NCBI GenBank assembly: GCA_041648155.1
Contig: JBAZPL010000050.1
Location: forward strand, 1-14,789
Reading direction: 5' to 3'
Length of the DNA: 14,789 nucleotides
DNA from: SSS58A sp041648155
GTDB lineage: Bacteria; Krumholzibacteriota; Krumholzibacteriia; Krumholzibacteriales; Krumholzibacteriaceae
Positions within the stretch are counted from its first letter, which is position 1. Every line of letters begins with the position of its first letter. The notes under the pieces are model-generated. The model was not told where the DNA came from. It did not search any database and saw nothing but the letters and a program-made list of their open reading frames with translations. A program made the translations under genes and the position numbers. Of the stretch, positions 6,159-14,789 are shown piece by piece.

Positions 6159-8150
6159 ATGCAGCAGCCTTTCCGTGAAATCTTTTGGAATATCGGCTAT
6201 CACTATATTTTTTATTCACTTGCGGCCGTAGCGACCGCCATTTGTCTGTACGGCCTACTCCGGCGCTGGCAGTTTTGGCGCTCGGGGTGGCGCGAGAAGC
6301 GCGACGGCGGCTTCGACCCGGGGCTCGTTCTCCAGCGCATCTTCCTGAATACGTCGATCTTCAAAGGGGACCCCCTCGGTGGCATCACGCACGTGTGCAT
6401 TATGTGGGGATTTCTTATTCTCTTTTTCGGCACTGCCCTCTCGACGATCGATCACTGGATGATCTCTTACCTCAGGGGCGACCTCTATCTTGCCTATGCG
6501 TTCGTGCTCGACGTCGCCGGAGTCGCCCTCATGGCCGGCGTGGCGCTCGCATATCTCCGGCGATACGTTTTCAAACGCGAGAAGATGGTCACGATCGCGC
6601 GCGACACGACCGTGCTCGCGCTCCTCTTCTTCATCGCGCTGACGGGATTCATGGTCGAAGGATTCAGGCTTCGCGCCGAAACGCTTCCGTGGCGCGAGCC
6701 GTCGCCGGTCGGGCAATGGATCGCGGGTGTTTCCGGCCTGTCCGTGCCGGAGGCTCTCGCCGCGCACCGGCTGTGGTGGTGGATTCACGCGGCGGCGAGC
6801 CTGTTCCTCATCGCCTATTTCCCGTTTTCCAAGTTCATCCACGTTTTCGCGGCGAGCGTCAACCTGACCCTCGAAGGGATGCGCTTCAATTCGTACCTCT
6901 CTCTCGAGGAGCGGGAGGCGTTGAAGAGCGATTTCAGCTTCCGTCATCTCGTCATGTGCGACGCGTGCACGCAGTGCAACCGCTGCGCCGTCGTCTGCCC
7001 GAGCAGCATCGCGAAGGAACCGCTCTCCCCCCGGAAGGTGATCGACGAGACGGGGCGTTTCGCGCGCCGGAAGGGCGGATTCGGCCTTATGCCGCGCCGC
7101 GCCGGCGAAGCGGCGCTCTCGAAGGCGCTCGCAAAGGCCAATGCCGTCGAGGGGGATCCGGTCTGGTTCTGCACGACATGCGGCCATTGCCGGCGTGAAT
7201 GTCCCAGCGCGATAAGCCCGATGGATGTGATCCGGGAGATCCGCGCCGCGCGCGTCGAGGGAGGCGAGGACGTGCCGGTCAACATCCAGGAGATGCTCGA
7301 ATCGGTCTACAAGTTCAAGAATCCGTGGCAAGGGGCGAAGGGGAAGCGGATGGATTGGGCGTCGGGGCTGGACGTTCCCGTGCTTTCCGAAGGCGCGAAG
7401 GAATCGCGTTGCTTCTACGTCGGCTGCACGTTCGCCTACGACTCGCGGCTGCAGGAAGTGCCGCGCTCCGCCGTGGCTATTTTCAAGGCGGCGGGGCTCC
7501 GGTTCGCCGTTCTCGGGAAGGACGAGGCGTGCTGCAGCGAGTTCATCCGGGGCGTCGGGGAGGACGGACTCTTTACGGAGCTCGCCGCCGGGAACGTCGA
7601 CGCGTTCGACCGGTACGGGATCACGGAGATCGTCACGCCGTGTCCGCACGGTTTTCATACCTTCACGAACGAGTACGCCCGCATGCGGCCGTCGATGAAG
7701 GAGCGCAGGGTGCTGCACGTGTCGCAGGCGCTCGAAACGATCCTCGCCTCGGGGTCGCTCGCGCTCGAGAACCGCGGGGAGCGGACGGTCACGTTCCACG
7801 ACCCGTGCCTTCTGGGACGGCGAAACGGCATCTACGACGCGCCGAGGAACGTGTTGAAATCGATCCCCGGTGTGCGGCTCGTCGAGATGGCGCGCTCGCG
7901 GGAGAAGAGCCTCTGCTGCGGCGGGGGAGGCGGGAGAATGTGGGTCGAGGCGGGGGAAGGCGAGAAGATCGCCGAGATACGGGTGCGCGAAGCGGTCGGA
8001 ACCGGCGCCGGAACGATCGTCACCGCGTGCCCCTTCTGTTTCAGCAACATGGATGACGCGGTGAAGACCGCGGGCTTCGAGGGCCGGATCGTCGTGAAGG
8101 ATATCACTGAGCTCGTGGCCGAGAGCCTCCCGGGCGGCAAGGCCGGCTGA
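6159..8150 (+). CDS. Membrane-bound Fe-S/CCG oxidoreductase, EtfAB:quinone oxidoreductase (EMO/DUF224) type, 663 aa
   Basis: Probably transfers electrons between reduced EtfAB and membrane quinone. Residues 1-~235 form a NarI-like membrane domain with about five helices (near 14-34, 78-98, 112-134, 150-168, 205-230) and candidate haem-ligand His at 78, 99, 203, 210 and 228. Two [4Fe-4S] motifs follow: C270/C273/C276/C280 (preceded by C267) and C338/C341/C344/C348. Two CCG (HdrD-like) domains end the protein. The second is canonical (C550, C586-C587 in LCCGGGGG, C624-P-F-C627). The first has C418, C423 and C458-C459 but reads CPHG (495-498), where CPHC is usual. It starts an operon with etfB 15 bp downstream, then etfA and an acyl-CoA dehydrogenase, the gene set described for EMO systems of fatty-acid-oxidising anaerobes. 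The length and domain order fit that family. Direction of electron flow is inferred. Confidence 0.9.
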   Translation: MQQPFREIFWNIGYHYIFYSLAAVATAICLYGLLRRWQFWRSGWREKRDGGFDPGLVLQRIFLNTSIFKGDPLGGITHVCIMWGFLILFFGTALSTIDHWMISYLRGDLYLAYAFVLDVAGVALMAGVALAYLRRYVFKREKMVTIARDTTVLALLFFIALTGFMVEGFRLRAETLPWREPSPVGQWIAGVSGLSVPEALAAHRLWWWIHAAASLFLIAYFPFSKFIHVFAASVNLTLEGMRFNSYLSLEEREALKSDFSFRHLVMCDACTQCNRCAVVCPSSIAKEPLSPRKVIDETGRFARRKGGFGLMPRRAGEAALSKALAKANAVEGDPVWFCTTCGHCRRECPSAISPMDVIREIRAARVEGGEDVPVNIQEMLESVYKFKNPWQGAKGKRMDWASGLDVPVLSEGAKESRCFYVGCTFAYDSRLQEVPRSAVAIFKAAGLRFAVLGKDEACCSEFIRGVGEDGLFTELAAGNVDAFDRYGITEIVTPCPHGFHTFTNEYARMRPSMKERRVLHVSQALETILASGSLALENRGERTVTFHDPCLLGRRNGIYDAPRNVLKSIPGVRLVEMARSREKSLCCGGGGGRMWVEAGEGEKIAEIRVREAVGTGAGTIVTACPFCFSNMDDAVKTAGFEGRIVVKDITELVAESLPGGKAG

Positions 8151-8165
8151 GAAAGGAGTCTCCGG

Positions 8166-8957
8166 ATGGAGATTCTCGTGTGCGTGAAAAAGGTGCCCGA
8201 CACGGCCGATGCCGAGGTCGTCCTCAAACAGGACGGCACGGGTATCAAGGAGGACGATCTTGCCTCCGGCATCAACGAATGGGATAATTACGCCGTCGAA
8301 GAGGCGATCAGAATCAAGGAGACGCACGGCGGCACGGTGACCGTCGCGACGATCGGTTCCGCCGACAGCGAGGACGTTCTCAGGCGCTGCCTCGCCATGG
8401 GAGCGGATAACGCGATCATGATCGACGATGCTTCATTCAAGGGCGCCGATCCCTACGGTATCGCGCGGGGGCTTTGCGGCGTCGCCGGAAAGGGTTCCTA
8501 CGATCTCGTTCTCGCGGGAGCCCAGGCGGGGGACGACGGATACGCGATGGTGGGGCCGGTGCTCGCCGGATATCTCGGGTGGCCGCACGCGACGCTCGTC
8601 ACCTCCATTCTCCTCGAGGGGAAAACGGTCACGGTGACGAGGGAGCTCGAAGGAGGCCTCGAGGAGATGCTGAGGATCGAGCTTCCCGCGGTTCTCACCA
8701 TCCAGACCGGCATCAACGAGCCGCGCTACGTTTCGATCATGGGGATACGGAAGGTGCGCGCGAAGGAGATTCCGGTCCTCGATCCCGCCGCGATAGGGCT
8801 CGCGCCGGGCGAAATCGGCGCGAATGCGAATCGTATCAAGCGCACCGGGCTCGCCGTGCCTCCGGCGGGAAAGGAAGCCGAGATGATCAAGGGCACTCCC
8901 GCGGAGATCGCCCGAAAGATACTCGATATCGTGAAGGAAAGAGGGGGGGTGGCGTAG
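8166..8957 (+). CDS. etfB: Electron transfer flavoprotein beta subunit
   Basis: EtfB forms a cytoplasmic heterodimer with EtfA and passes electrons from acyl-CoA dehydrogenase to the membrane oxidoreductase. The 263 residues span the usual full length. Visible marks are MEILVCVKKVPDT at the N terminus, YAVEEAIRIKE (42-52), the nucleotide-binding section AGAQAGDDGYAMVGP (117-131) and the ETF-beta signature VTRELEGGLEEMLRIE (157-172) leading to PAVLTIQTGINEPRY. The position usually occupied by 'NP' before the AVEEA helix reads INEWDN, a small deviation. AAGGAG (8153-8158) precedes the ATG, and the stop codon abuts the etfA ATG. I cannot decide from sequence alone whether it binds AMP (ordinary ETF) or a second FAD (bifurcating type); linkage to an EMO-type protein favours the ordinary, quinone-linked role. 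Confidence 0.95.
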   Translation: MEILVCVKKVPDTADAEVVLKQDGTGIKEDDLASGINEWDNYAVEEAIRIKETHGGTVTVATIGSADSEDVLRRCLAMGADNAIMIDDASFKGADPYGIARGLCGVAGKGSYDLVLAGAQAGDDGYAMVGPVLAGYLGWPHATLVTSILLEGKTVTVTRELEGGLEEMLRIELPAVLTIQTGINEPRYVSIMGIRKVRAKEIPVLDPAAIGLAPGEIGANANRIKRTGLAVPPAGKEAEMIKGTPAEIARKILDIVKERGGVA

Positions 8958-9926
8958 ATGGCAAAGGTCTTCGTCATCGTCGAGCACCGGCAGGGCGTGA
9001 TGCGGGACGCGACGTTCGAGCTCATTTCGCTCGCGCGCGAGCTCCAGAGCAGATCCGGTCTCGAGCCGGCCGCCGTCGTCATCGGGCACGGCGTGAGGAC
9101 GTTCGCCGATACCCTCTCGAAATACCTGCCCCGGACGATCGTCGTCGAGAGCGAAACGCTCGCCGATTTCCGCTACGAGACGTACGCCGCCGTGCTCAAG
9201 GACATTCTCGAGAGAGAAACGCCTCTCGTGACCCTCTGCCCGCAATCGGCGTTCGGAATGGAGCTTCTCCCGAGGCTTTCGGTCGAGAGCGCTCGCCCGT
9301 GCGCGACCGATTGCATCAAGGTCGAGATGGAAGGCGCGGGCCTTTCCGTCGTGCGGAGCATCTATAACGGCAAGATCCACTCCCGCTCCACGTTCGCTCC
9401 GTCGGGCGGCTACCTTGTCACGGTGCGGTCGGGGAGCTACGCCCCCGCGGCGGAAGCGGGAAGCGCCGGCACCATCGACGACTGCCCGTGTCCCCCCTTC
9501 AAGGCGCCTTTCAAGACGGAGTTTCTCGGCTATCGGGAGGCCGCGGCGGGTGCCGTCGACATCTCCCAGTCGCCGTTCCTCGTCTCGATCGGCCGCGGGA
9601 TCAAGGACGCCGAGAACGTTCCGAAGGCGCAGGAGCTCGCCGACCGGTTGGGCGCCGTGCTCGCGTGCTCGCGCCCCGTCGTCGACAAGAAATGGCTGGG
9701 GAAGGAACGGCAGGTCGGCACCTCGGGGCGCACCGTGAAGCCGAAGGTATACATCGCCCTGGGGATCAGCGGCGCGTTTCAGCATCTCGCGGGTATAAAG
9801 GGATCGGGGGTCTTCATCGCGGTCAACCGCGATGCGAAGGCGCCGATTTTCAGCGCCGCCGATTACGGCGTCGTCGAGGACATGTTCAAGATCATCGATG
9901 CATTGAAGGAACAGATCGGCTCGTAG
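8958..9926 (+). CDS. etfA: Electron transfer flavoprotein alpha subunit
   Basis: EtfA carries the electron-shuttling FAD. Its ATG directly follows the etfB stop, so the two are almost certainly translationally coupled. The 322-residue protein has the N-terminal alpha/beta domain (MAKVFVIVEHRQG) and the C-terminal FAD domain: IGRGIKDAENV (211-221), CSRPVVDKKW (237-246), QVGTSGRTVKP (252-262), ALGISGAFQHLAG (267-279), AVNRDAKAPIF (288-298) and ADYGVVEDMF (301-310). These are the standard FAD contacts and all appear intact. There is no N-terminal ferredoxin extension of the kind found in some anaerobe EtfA proteins. The acyl-CoA dehydrogenase gene starts 16 bp downstream. Confidence 0.95.
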   Translation: MAKVFVIVEHRQGVMRDATFELISLARELQSRSGLEPAAVVIGHGVRTFADTLSKYLPRTIVVESETLADFRYETYAAVLKDILERETPLVTLCPQSAFGMELLPRLSVESARPCATDCIKVEMEGAGLSVVRSIYNGKIHSRSTFAPSGGYLVTVRSGSYAPAAEAGSAGTIDDCPCPPFKAPFKTEFLGYREAAAGAVDISQSPFLVSIGRGIKDAENVPKAQELADRLGAVLACSRPVVDKKWLGKERQVGTSGRTVKPKVYIALGISGAFQHLAGIKGSGVFIAVNRDAKAPIFSAADYGVVEDMFKIIDALKEQIGS

Positions 9927-9942
9927 CGACCCGGAGGAGATC

Positions 9943-11092
<1,150 letters not shown>

Positions 11093-11094
<2 letters not shown>

Positions 11095-11099
11095 GGAGG
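11093..11099 (+). promoter_or_regulatory. Ribosome binding site AAGGAGG overlapping the upstream stop codon
   Basis: A perfect Shine-Dalgarno shares two bases with the TAA (11092-11094) of the acyl-CoA dehydrogenase gene and lies five bases before ATG 11105. It fixes the start of the lipoprotein and shows that the two genes are read as one transcript. Confidence 0.8.
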
Positions 11100-11104
11100 C
11101 TGAA

Positions 11105-11689
11105 ATGCCGCATGGATTGGCGATTCGATCGGCTCGCACGGCGTTTGTTCTCGCAGCCGCGCTTGTACTCATGCCCGGCCTTGCGGGCTGCGCGAAGAAG
11201 AAAGAGGAGCCGAAGCAAAAGGCGCTGGAGCAGACCGAATCCGTGCCGAACGTCACGATCAAGAGCTACACGTCGGCTCCCGACGTGGAGCTCAAGGCGC
11301 TCGACGGGAGCTCCGAACGCCTCTCGATCTACCAGGGGGATATCGTGATCCTGACCTTCCTCGCGACCTGGAACAAGGAGAGCGCGGCGCAGATCGCCGA
11401 GCTCAACAAGCTCCAGGCCAAGCTGCAGCGCTACCGATTTGCCGTTCTCGGCGTCTTCACCGACAAGAACGGCAAGGCGGCGGTCGAGAATTTCATTAAG
11501 AAGAATCCGGCCACTTTTTCCGTCTACTATAACGGCGAGGAGGTCGTCGAGGCTTTTGGCGGGATGCGGCGGATACCGACGACGTATATTCTTCTTCGGG
11601 ACGGGAGCATTTACGCCAAAGAGGCCGGTTTCCGTACGAAGCGCCAACTTGAGGTCTTCACCATGCAGATCAACGCCCAGCGGCTCTAG
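11105..11689 (+). CDS. TlpA/thioredoxin-fold lipoprotein lacking the CxxC active site, 194 aa
   Basis: The N terminus is a lipoprotein signal peptide: two Arg residues, a hydrophobic stretch and lipobox LAGC, with C29 the acylated Cys. A charged KKKEE tether follows, so the domain should sit on the periplasmic face of a membrane. Residues ~55-190 have the TlpA/AhpC-TSA pattern: APDVELKALDG, then DIVILTFLATW, FAVLGVFTDKNG, cis-Pro loop RIPTTYILLRDG (P158) and a terminal helix. Where the family has WCxxC this protein reads W89-N90-K91-E92-S93, so both redox cysteines are missing; C29 is the only Cys. It cannot do normal thiol-disulfide exchange and is more likely a binding or sensing protein. 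It sits 10 bp after the acyl-CoA dehydrogenase gene and 8 bp before the LytS-type kinase, making it a candidate periplasmic partner for that sensor. Confidence 0.88.
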   Translation: MPHGLAIRSARTAFVLAAALVLMPGLAGCAKKKEEPKQKALEQTESVPNVTIKSYTSAPDVELKALDGSSERLSIYQGDIVILTFLATWNKESAAQIAELNKLQAKLQRYRFAVLGVFTDKNGKAAVENFIKKNPATFSVYYNGEEVVEAFGGMRRIPTTYILLRDGSIYAKEAGFRTKRQLEVFTMQINAQRL

Positions 11690-11697
11690 GGAGCGAT

Positions 11698-13023
11698 ATG
11701 CCCGTCAACCTGACTCCGGAACAGCTGCTCCTCATCAATCTGCTCCTGCGCGTGATCGTCATGGCCGGAATCGCGAGCCTCGTTCTCGGATTCCGGTTTG
11801 TTTCCAATTTCGTTCTGGGCCGGTCCGTTTCGGTGATGGACCGGGTGCGGATGGGCGTTCTCCTCGCGGCGATCTTCATCGCCTGCGTCGTTGTGCGGAA
11901 GTTTACCTATCAGGGCGCCATGGATCTCTCTCTCGAGGGGGCGCTGCTGGCGGGATTTCTCGGGGGCGTCTGGGTGGGCACGGGAGTCGGAACGGCCATC
12001 GGCGCCGTCTGCTGGCTCTTCGGTGAGCACGTCGCACTTCCGTATTACGCGACGGCGGGATTCGTGAGCGGCGCTCTCGTCACGCTCCTGCACGCTCGGG
12101 GCGAGATATGGAGCTTTTCGCTCAATCCGTTTTACATGCTGTACGATTTCGTCGCGCAGCTCTCGCGAAAGCGGTTCGGCAGGAATTCGATTCCCTTCAT
12201 GCTCTGCATCGTTTTTGCATCGGCCCGGTACGGGCTCCTGCGAAGGTTCCAGAGCCGCGGACTTTTGTACGGGTATCTTCCCGCCGACGATTTCCTCACC
12301 GCGCTCGATCTCGTCGTTCTCGTGTACACGCTCGGCATAGCGCTCAAGATGGCGAGCAACTCCCGTCTCGAGATACTGCTGCGAGAGGAGGAACGCCAGC
12401 TCATCCATGCGCGGCTCTCGACGCTCCGGAGCCAGATCAATCCCCATTTCCTCTTCAATACGCTCAATTCCATATCGGCCCTTATCCGGACGGACGCCGA
12501 TAAGGCGCGCGAGATGACGCGCCGGCTCGCCTCGATATTCCGCAAGTCGCTCGACGATTCCGGGGACACGCACTCGCTCCGCGAGGAGATCGCGTTCATC
12601 GACGACTATCTTTCCATCGAACGCGTGCGCTTCGGCGACGAGCGTCTCGTCGTGATCAAGGATATCGATCCGCTCGTGAACGACGCGCAGGTTCCGATCA
12701 TGATCCTCCAGCCGCTCGTCGAGAATGCGATCAAGCACGGAATATCCCGGCGGGTCGACGGAGGGGTGCTCCGCATCGGCGCGAAAGGCGCCGGCAAAGG
12801 GGTCGAAATCGAGATCGAGAACGACGGTCCTCCGTTCGAAGGCTGCCGCCTCGAGGAGCTCACCGCGCGCGGGCTCGGTCTCAGGAATGTGATTGAACGC
12901 CTCAATATCTACTCGTGCGGAACGGGACGTTTCGCGATCGTGCCCCGCGGCGAAGGCGGCGTCATCGTGCGTCTGGTTTTTCCCGTTGACTCAAGGATGG
13001 TGGATTCGTGCCTTTCAAAGTGA
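11698..13023 (+). CDS. LytS/YehU-type membrane sensor histidine kinase (5TMR-LYT), 441 aa
   Basis: The N-terminal ~220 residues are hydrophobic, with around six membrane segments (near 10-38, 50-66, 80-108, 115-132, 163-178, 202-220). The Gly-rich run GALLAGFLGGVWVGTGVGTA (81-100) is typical of 5TM-LYT sensor domains. The kinase core follows: SQINPHFLFNTLNSIS (245-260) with phospho-acceptor H250, FIDDYLSIERVRFG (300-313), N-box LQPLVENAIKHGI (337-349, N343), ENDGPPF (374-380, D376) and GLGLRN (392-397). All key kinase residues appear present. The ATG lies eight bases after the lipoprotein stop with GGGAG before it, and the 3' end overlaps the regulator gene by 16 bp. The signal is unknown; LytS relatives respond to membrane or metabolite state, and here the context points to respiratory or acyl-CoA metabolism. 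Confidence 0.92.
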   Translation: MPVNLTPEQLLLINLLLRVIVMAGIASLVLGFRFVSNFVLGRSVSVMDRVRMGVLLAAIFIACVVVRKFTYQGAMDLSLEGALLAGFLGGVWVGTGVGTAIGAVCWLFGEHVALPYYATAGFVSGALVTLLHARGEIWSFSLNPFYMLYDFVAQLSRKRFGRNSIPFMLCIVFASARYGLLRRFQSRGLLYGYLPADDFLTALDLVVLVYTLGIALKMASNSRLEILLREEERQLIHARLSTLRSQINPHFLFNTLNSISALIRTDADKAREMTRRLASIFRKSLDDSGDTHSLREEIAFIDDYLSIERVRFGDERLVVIKDIDPLVNDAQVPIMILQPLVENAIKHGISRRVDGGVLRIGAKGAGKGVEIEIENDGPPFEGCRLEELTARGLGLRNVIERLNIYSCGTGRFAIVPRGEGGVIVRLVFPVDSRMVDSCLSK

Positions 13024-13781
13024 TCATCGTCGATGACGAGAAGCTCGCGCGCGACGAGATGCGGTTTCTCCTTTCGCATGAAAAAGACGTCGAGATCGTG
13101 GCCGAGGCGGCCGGCGGCCGCGAGGCGGTCGATCTCGTGCGCGAGAAGAGGCCCGACGCGGTGTTTCTCGACATCCAGATGCCCGAGATGAACGGCTTCC
13201 AGGTCGTCGGCGAGCTTCTTAAAGCGGGGGACATTCCGCTCATCATCTTCGCGACCGCGTACGATCAGTACGCGATCAAGGCGTTCGAGGTGAACGCGCT
13301 CGACTATCTCCTGAAGCCGATCGACGGCGCGCGCCTCGGCGAGGCGCTCGCGAAAGCTCGGCGCGCGGCGCCGCGGAGCGAGGAGTTCGCGAAGCGTCTG
13401 AGAGCGCTCGCGGAGAGCATTCGCATCGGGACGAGCTTTCTCCCCCGCATCGTCGTGAAGAAGGGGGAGGAGCCCGCTCTCTTCGACGTCGAACGCGTCG
13501 CGATGCTGCGGCGCGAGGGATCCCGCGTCACGGCGCACACCGACGAAGGAAAATTCGCAACCAATTACCGCGACCTCGACGAGATCGAGATCCAGATCGA
13601 CCCCGCGATGTTCATCCGCCTCGGCGGAGATTACCTCGTCAATATCCGGAAAATCGCCGACGTCGTTCCCTGGTCGGGCGGGAACTTCATGATGATCCTC
13701 GCGGATGCAGACAAGACCGAGGTACGCCTCAACCGGTCGCAGGCGAAGCTTCTCAAGGGCAAGGCGGAACGGTTCTTCTAA
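13008..13781 (+). CDS. LytR/AlgR-type response regulator (REC-LytTR), 257 aa
   Basis: This is the cognate regulator of the kinase upstream; the GTG start at 13008 overlaps the kinase gene and has AAGGATGG seven bases before it. The receiver domain (1-~118) has D9/D10, phospho-acceptor D55 in FLDIQMPEMNG, T83 in FATAYD and K103 in LLKPID. A linker (~118-145) leads to a LytTR DNA-binding domain (~146-255): IVVKKGEEPALFDVERV, then REGSRVTAHT, LDEIEIQI, FIRLGGDYLVNIRKI and VRLNRSQAKLLK. The first arm, often 'FxRvHRSyLVN', reads LGGDYLVN here, a modest change in a loop. It should bind direct repeats upstream of its targets; none was recognised with confidence in this window. Possible targets are this operon or others in the genome. 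Confidence 0.93.
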   Translation: MPFKVIIVDDEKLARDEMRFLLSHEKDVEIVAEAAGGREAVDLVREKRPDAVFLDIQMPEMNGFQVVGELLKAGDIPLIIFATAYDQYAIKAFEVNALDYLLKPIDGARLGEALAKARRAAPRSEEFAKRLRALAESIRIGTSFLPRIVVKKGEEPALFDVERVAMLRREGSRVTAHTDEGKFATNYRDLDEIEIQIDPAMFIRLGGDYLVNIRKIADVVPWSGGNFMMILADADKTEVRLNRSQAKLLKGKAERFF

Positions 13782-13797
13782 AGGGGGAGGATCGAGC

Positions 13798-14789
13798 GTG
13801 GCACGCGAATACGATATTCTCGTTCTCGGCGGCGGTCCCGCGGGATATCCCGCCGCGATTCGCGCCGCACAGCTCGGTGCCCGCGTTTGCCTCATCGAGA
13901 AGGAGTCGCTCGGGGGCACCTGCCTCAACTGGGGCTGCATACCGACCAAAGCGCTTCAGGGCGCCGCGCACCTCGTCGAGCGAGTGCGCGAGGGCGCGGG
14001 GCGCGGCATCACGGGGGGGCCGGTCGGAATCGACGCGGCGGCCCTCTTCGCGAACAAGAACAGGGTTGTGAAGGATCTCGTCTCGGGCGTCGAGAAGATC
14101 ATGAAGGCGCGGCGCATCGAGGTGCTGTGGGGCGCGGGACGCCTCACGAGCGGGACGACGATTGATGTCGAAGGGGCCGGCACGGTTTCGGCGAAGAGGA
14201 TCGTTGTCGCGACCGGATCCTCGGAGGCGGCGCTTTCCTTCATGCCGTTCGACGGCGCGCGAATCCTGAGCAGCAAGGACGTCCTCGGCCTCGGGCGCGT
14301 TCCGGCGAGCCTTCTCATCGTCGGGGGAGGCGCGATCGGCTGCGAGTTCGCCTCGATATTCAACGCCTTCGGATCGAAGGTCACGATCGTCGAGATGCTT
14401 CCCGGTCTCGTCGCGACGGAGGACGCGCAGATTTCGAGAACGCTTCAGATGCTCATGCGGAAAAAAGGGATCGAGCTTCATCTCGGTACGTCGGTGACGG
14501 CGGCGAAGATCACGGACGCGGGCGTCGCCGCGAGCCTCGAAAGCGGCGTCGAGATCGTTGCGGAGGCCGTGCTCGTTTCCGTCGGCAGGCGGCCGTATTT
14601 CGCGGACGCAGGCATCGAGGCGGCGGGCGTCGAGGCGGACCGCGCGGGAATCAAGGTCAACGCACGGATGGAAACGACCGCCCCCGGGGTATACGCCGCG
14701 GGGGACGTCGTCGGCGGAGCTCTCCTCGCGCACGTCGCGACGCGCGAGGGGATCATCGCCGCGGAAAACGCGCTTGGGGGTTCCCGGGA
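13798..14789 (+). CDS. lpdA: Dihydrolipoyl dehydrogenase-type flavoprotein (3' partial)
   Basis: The gene runs off the window end, so only 330 of about 460 residues are seen. The GTG start at 13798 follows GGGGGAGG (13783-13790), 16 bp after the regulator stop. The N terminus has the FAD motif LVLGGGPAGYPAA (8-20) and the redox-active disulfide GGTCLNWGCIPTKAL (C42/C47). An NAD-binding fold follows, LIVGGGAIGCEFA (173-185), with acidic E199 at the end of its second strand, favouring NAD over NADP. The second FAD motif is VYAAGDVVGGALLAHVA (298-314). The dimerisation domain with the catalytic His-Glu pair lies beyond the window. It is probably the E3 of a 2-oxoacid dehydrogenase or glycine cleavage complex, or another disulfide reductase of the same family. 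No E1/E2 genes are visible, so its partner is unknown. Confidence 0.88.
   Translation, partial: MAREYDILVLGGGPAGYPAAIRAAQLGARVCLIEKESLGGTCLNWGCIPTKALQGAAHLVERVREGAGRGITGGPVGIDAAALFANKNRVVKDLVSGVEKIMKARRIEVLWGAGRLTSGTTIDVEGAGTVSAKRIVVATGSSEAALSFMPFDGARILSSKDVLGLGRVPASLLIVGGGAIGCEFASIFNAFGSKVTIVEMLPGLVATEDAQISRTLQMLMRKKGIELHLGTSVTAAKITDAGVAASLESGVEIVAEAVLVSVGRRPYFADAGIEAAGVEADRAGIKVNARMETTAPGVYAAGDVVGGALLAHVATREGIIAAENALGGSR

Noticed and set aside
5941..6219. N-terminal extension of the DUF4388 protein to 6219
   Set aside because: It would place the signal peptide 93 residues inside the protein, overlap the start of the divergent gene and ignore the GGAGGA directly before ATG 5940.
6255..8327. 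690-codon open frame on the minus strand
   Set aside because: It lies antisense to the Fe-S/CCG oxidoreductase and the start of etfB, both unmistakable by motif. The translation is Arg/Glu/His-rich without any recognisable domain, as expected for an antisense shadow in GC-rich DNA.

Overview
The window is about 14.8 kb of GC-rich, densely coding DNA from a Gram-negative bacterium. Evidence for this is the outer-membrane/secreted proteins, a lipoprotein, Shine-Dalgarno starts and frequent GTG starts. The first gene ends in a FlgD-Ig/type IX-like C-terminal domain. Together with a DUF4388 (PATAN) protein and stand-alone zinc-ribbon regulators, this suggests an uncultivated lineage of the FCB or neighbouring candidate-phylum type. 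That placement is an inference; no rRNA or other phylogenetic marker is present, and there are no tRNAs, CRISPR arrays, insertion sequences or phage genes.

Left part (1-2619): the 3' end of a secreted surface protein is followed by a near-consensus sigma70 promoter (1017-1045) with a perfect palindrome over the expected transcription start. This promoter should drive a three-gene unit: a 61-residue Cys-rich protein, a 145-residue protein joining a CxxC/CxxC zinc ribbon to a UvrD/PcrA-like Tudor domain, and a signal-peptide-bearing beta-barrel candidate.

Middle part (2620-6158): a 609-residue signalling protein (REC, PAS-like, HisKA, a degenerate ATPase region, and a C-terminal cyclase-like segment) converges on a minus-strand gene. 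The latter encodes a signal peptide, periplasmic TPRs, one membrane helix and a cytoplasmic DUF4388 domain. A 218-bp divergent region with nested inverted repeats separates it from the large operon.

Right part (6159-14789): eight tightly packed plus-strand genes with gaps of 0-16 bp or a small overlap. They encode a membrane-bound Fe-S/CCG oxidoreductase of the EtfAB:(mena)quinone oxidoreductase (EMO, DUF224) type, EtfB, EtfA, an acyl-CoA dehydrogenase, a thioredoxin-fold lipoprotein without its CxxC, a LytS-type sensor kinase, a LytR/AlgR-type response regulator, and a dihydrolipoyl dehydrogenase cut by the window end. The first four make a coherent electron route: acyl-CoA to acyl-CoA dehydrogenase FAD, to EtfAB, to the membrane Fe-S protein, to quinone. 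The inactive-looking thioredoxin lipoprotein and a two-component system translationally tied into this operon are the most unusual content. They may form a sensing module tuned to the respiratory or fatty-acid oxidation state.
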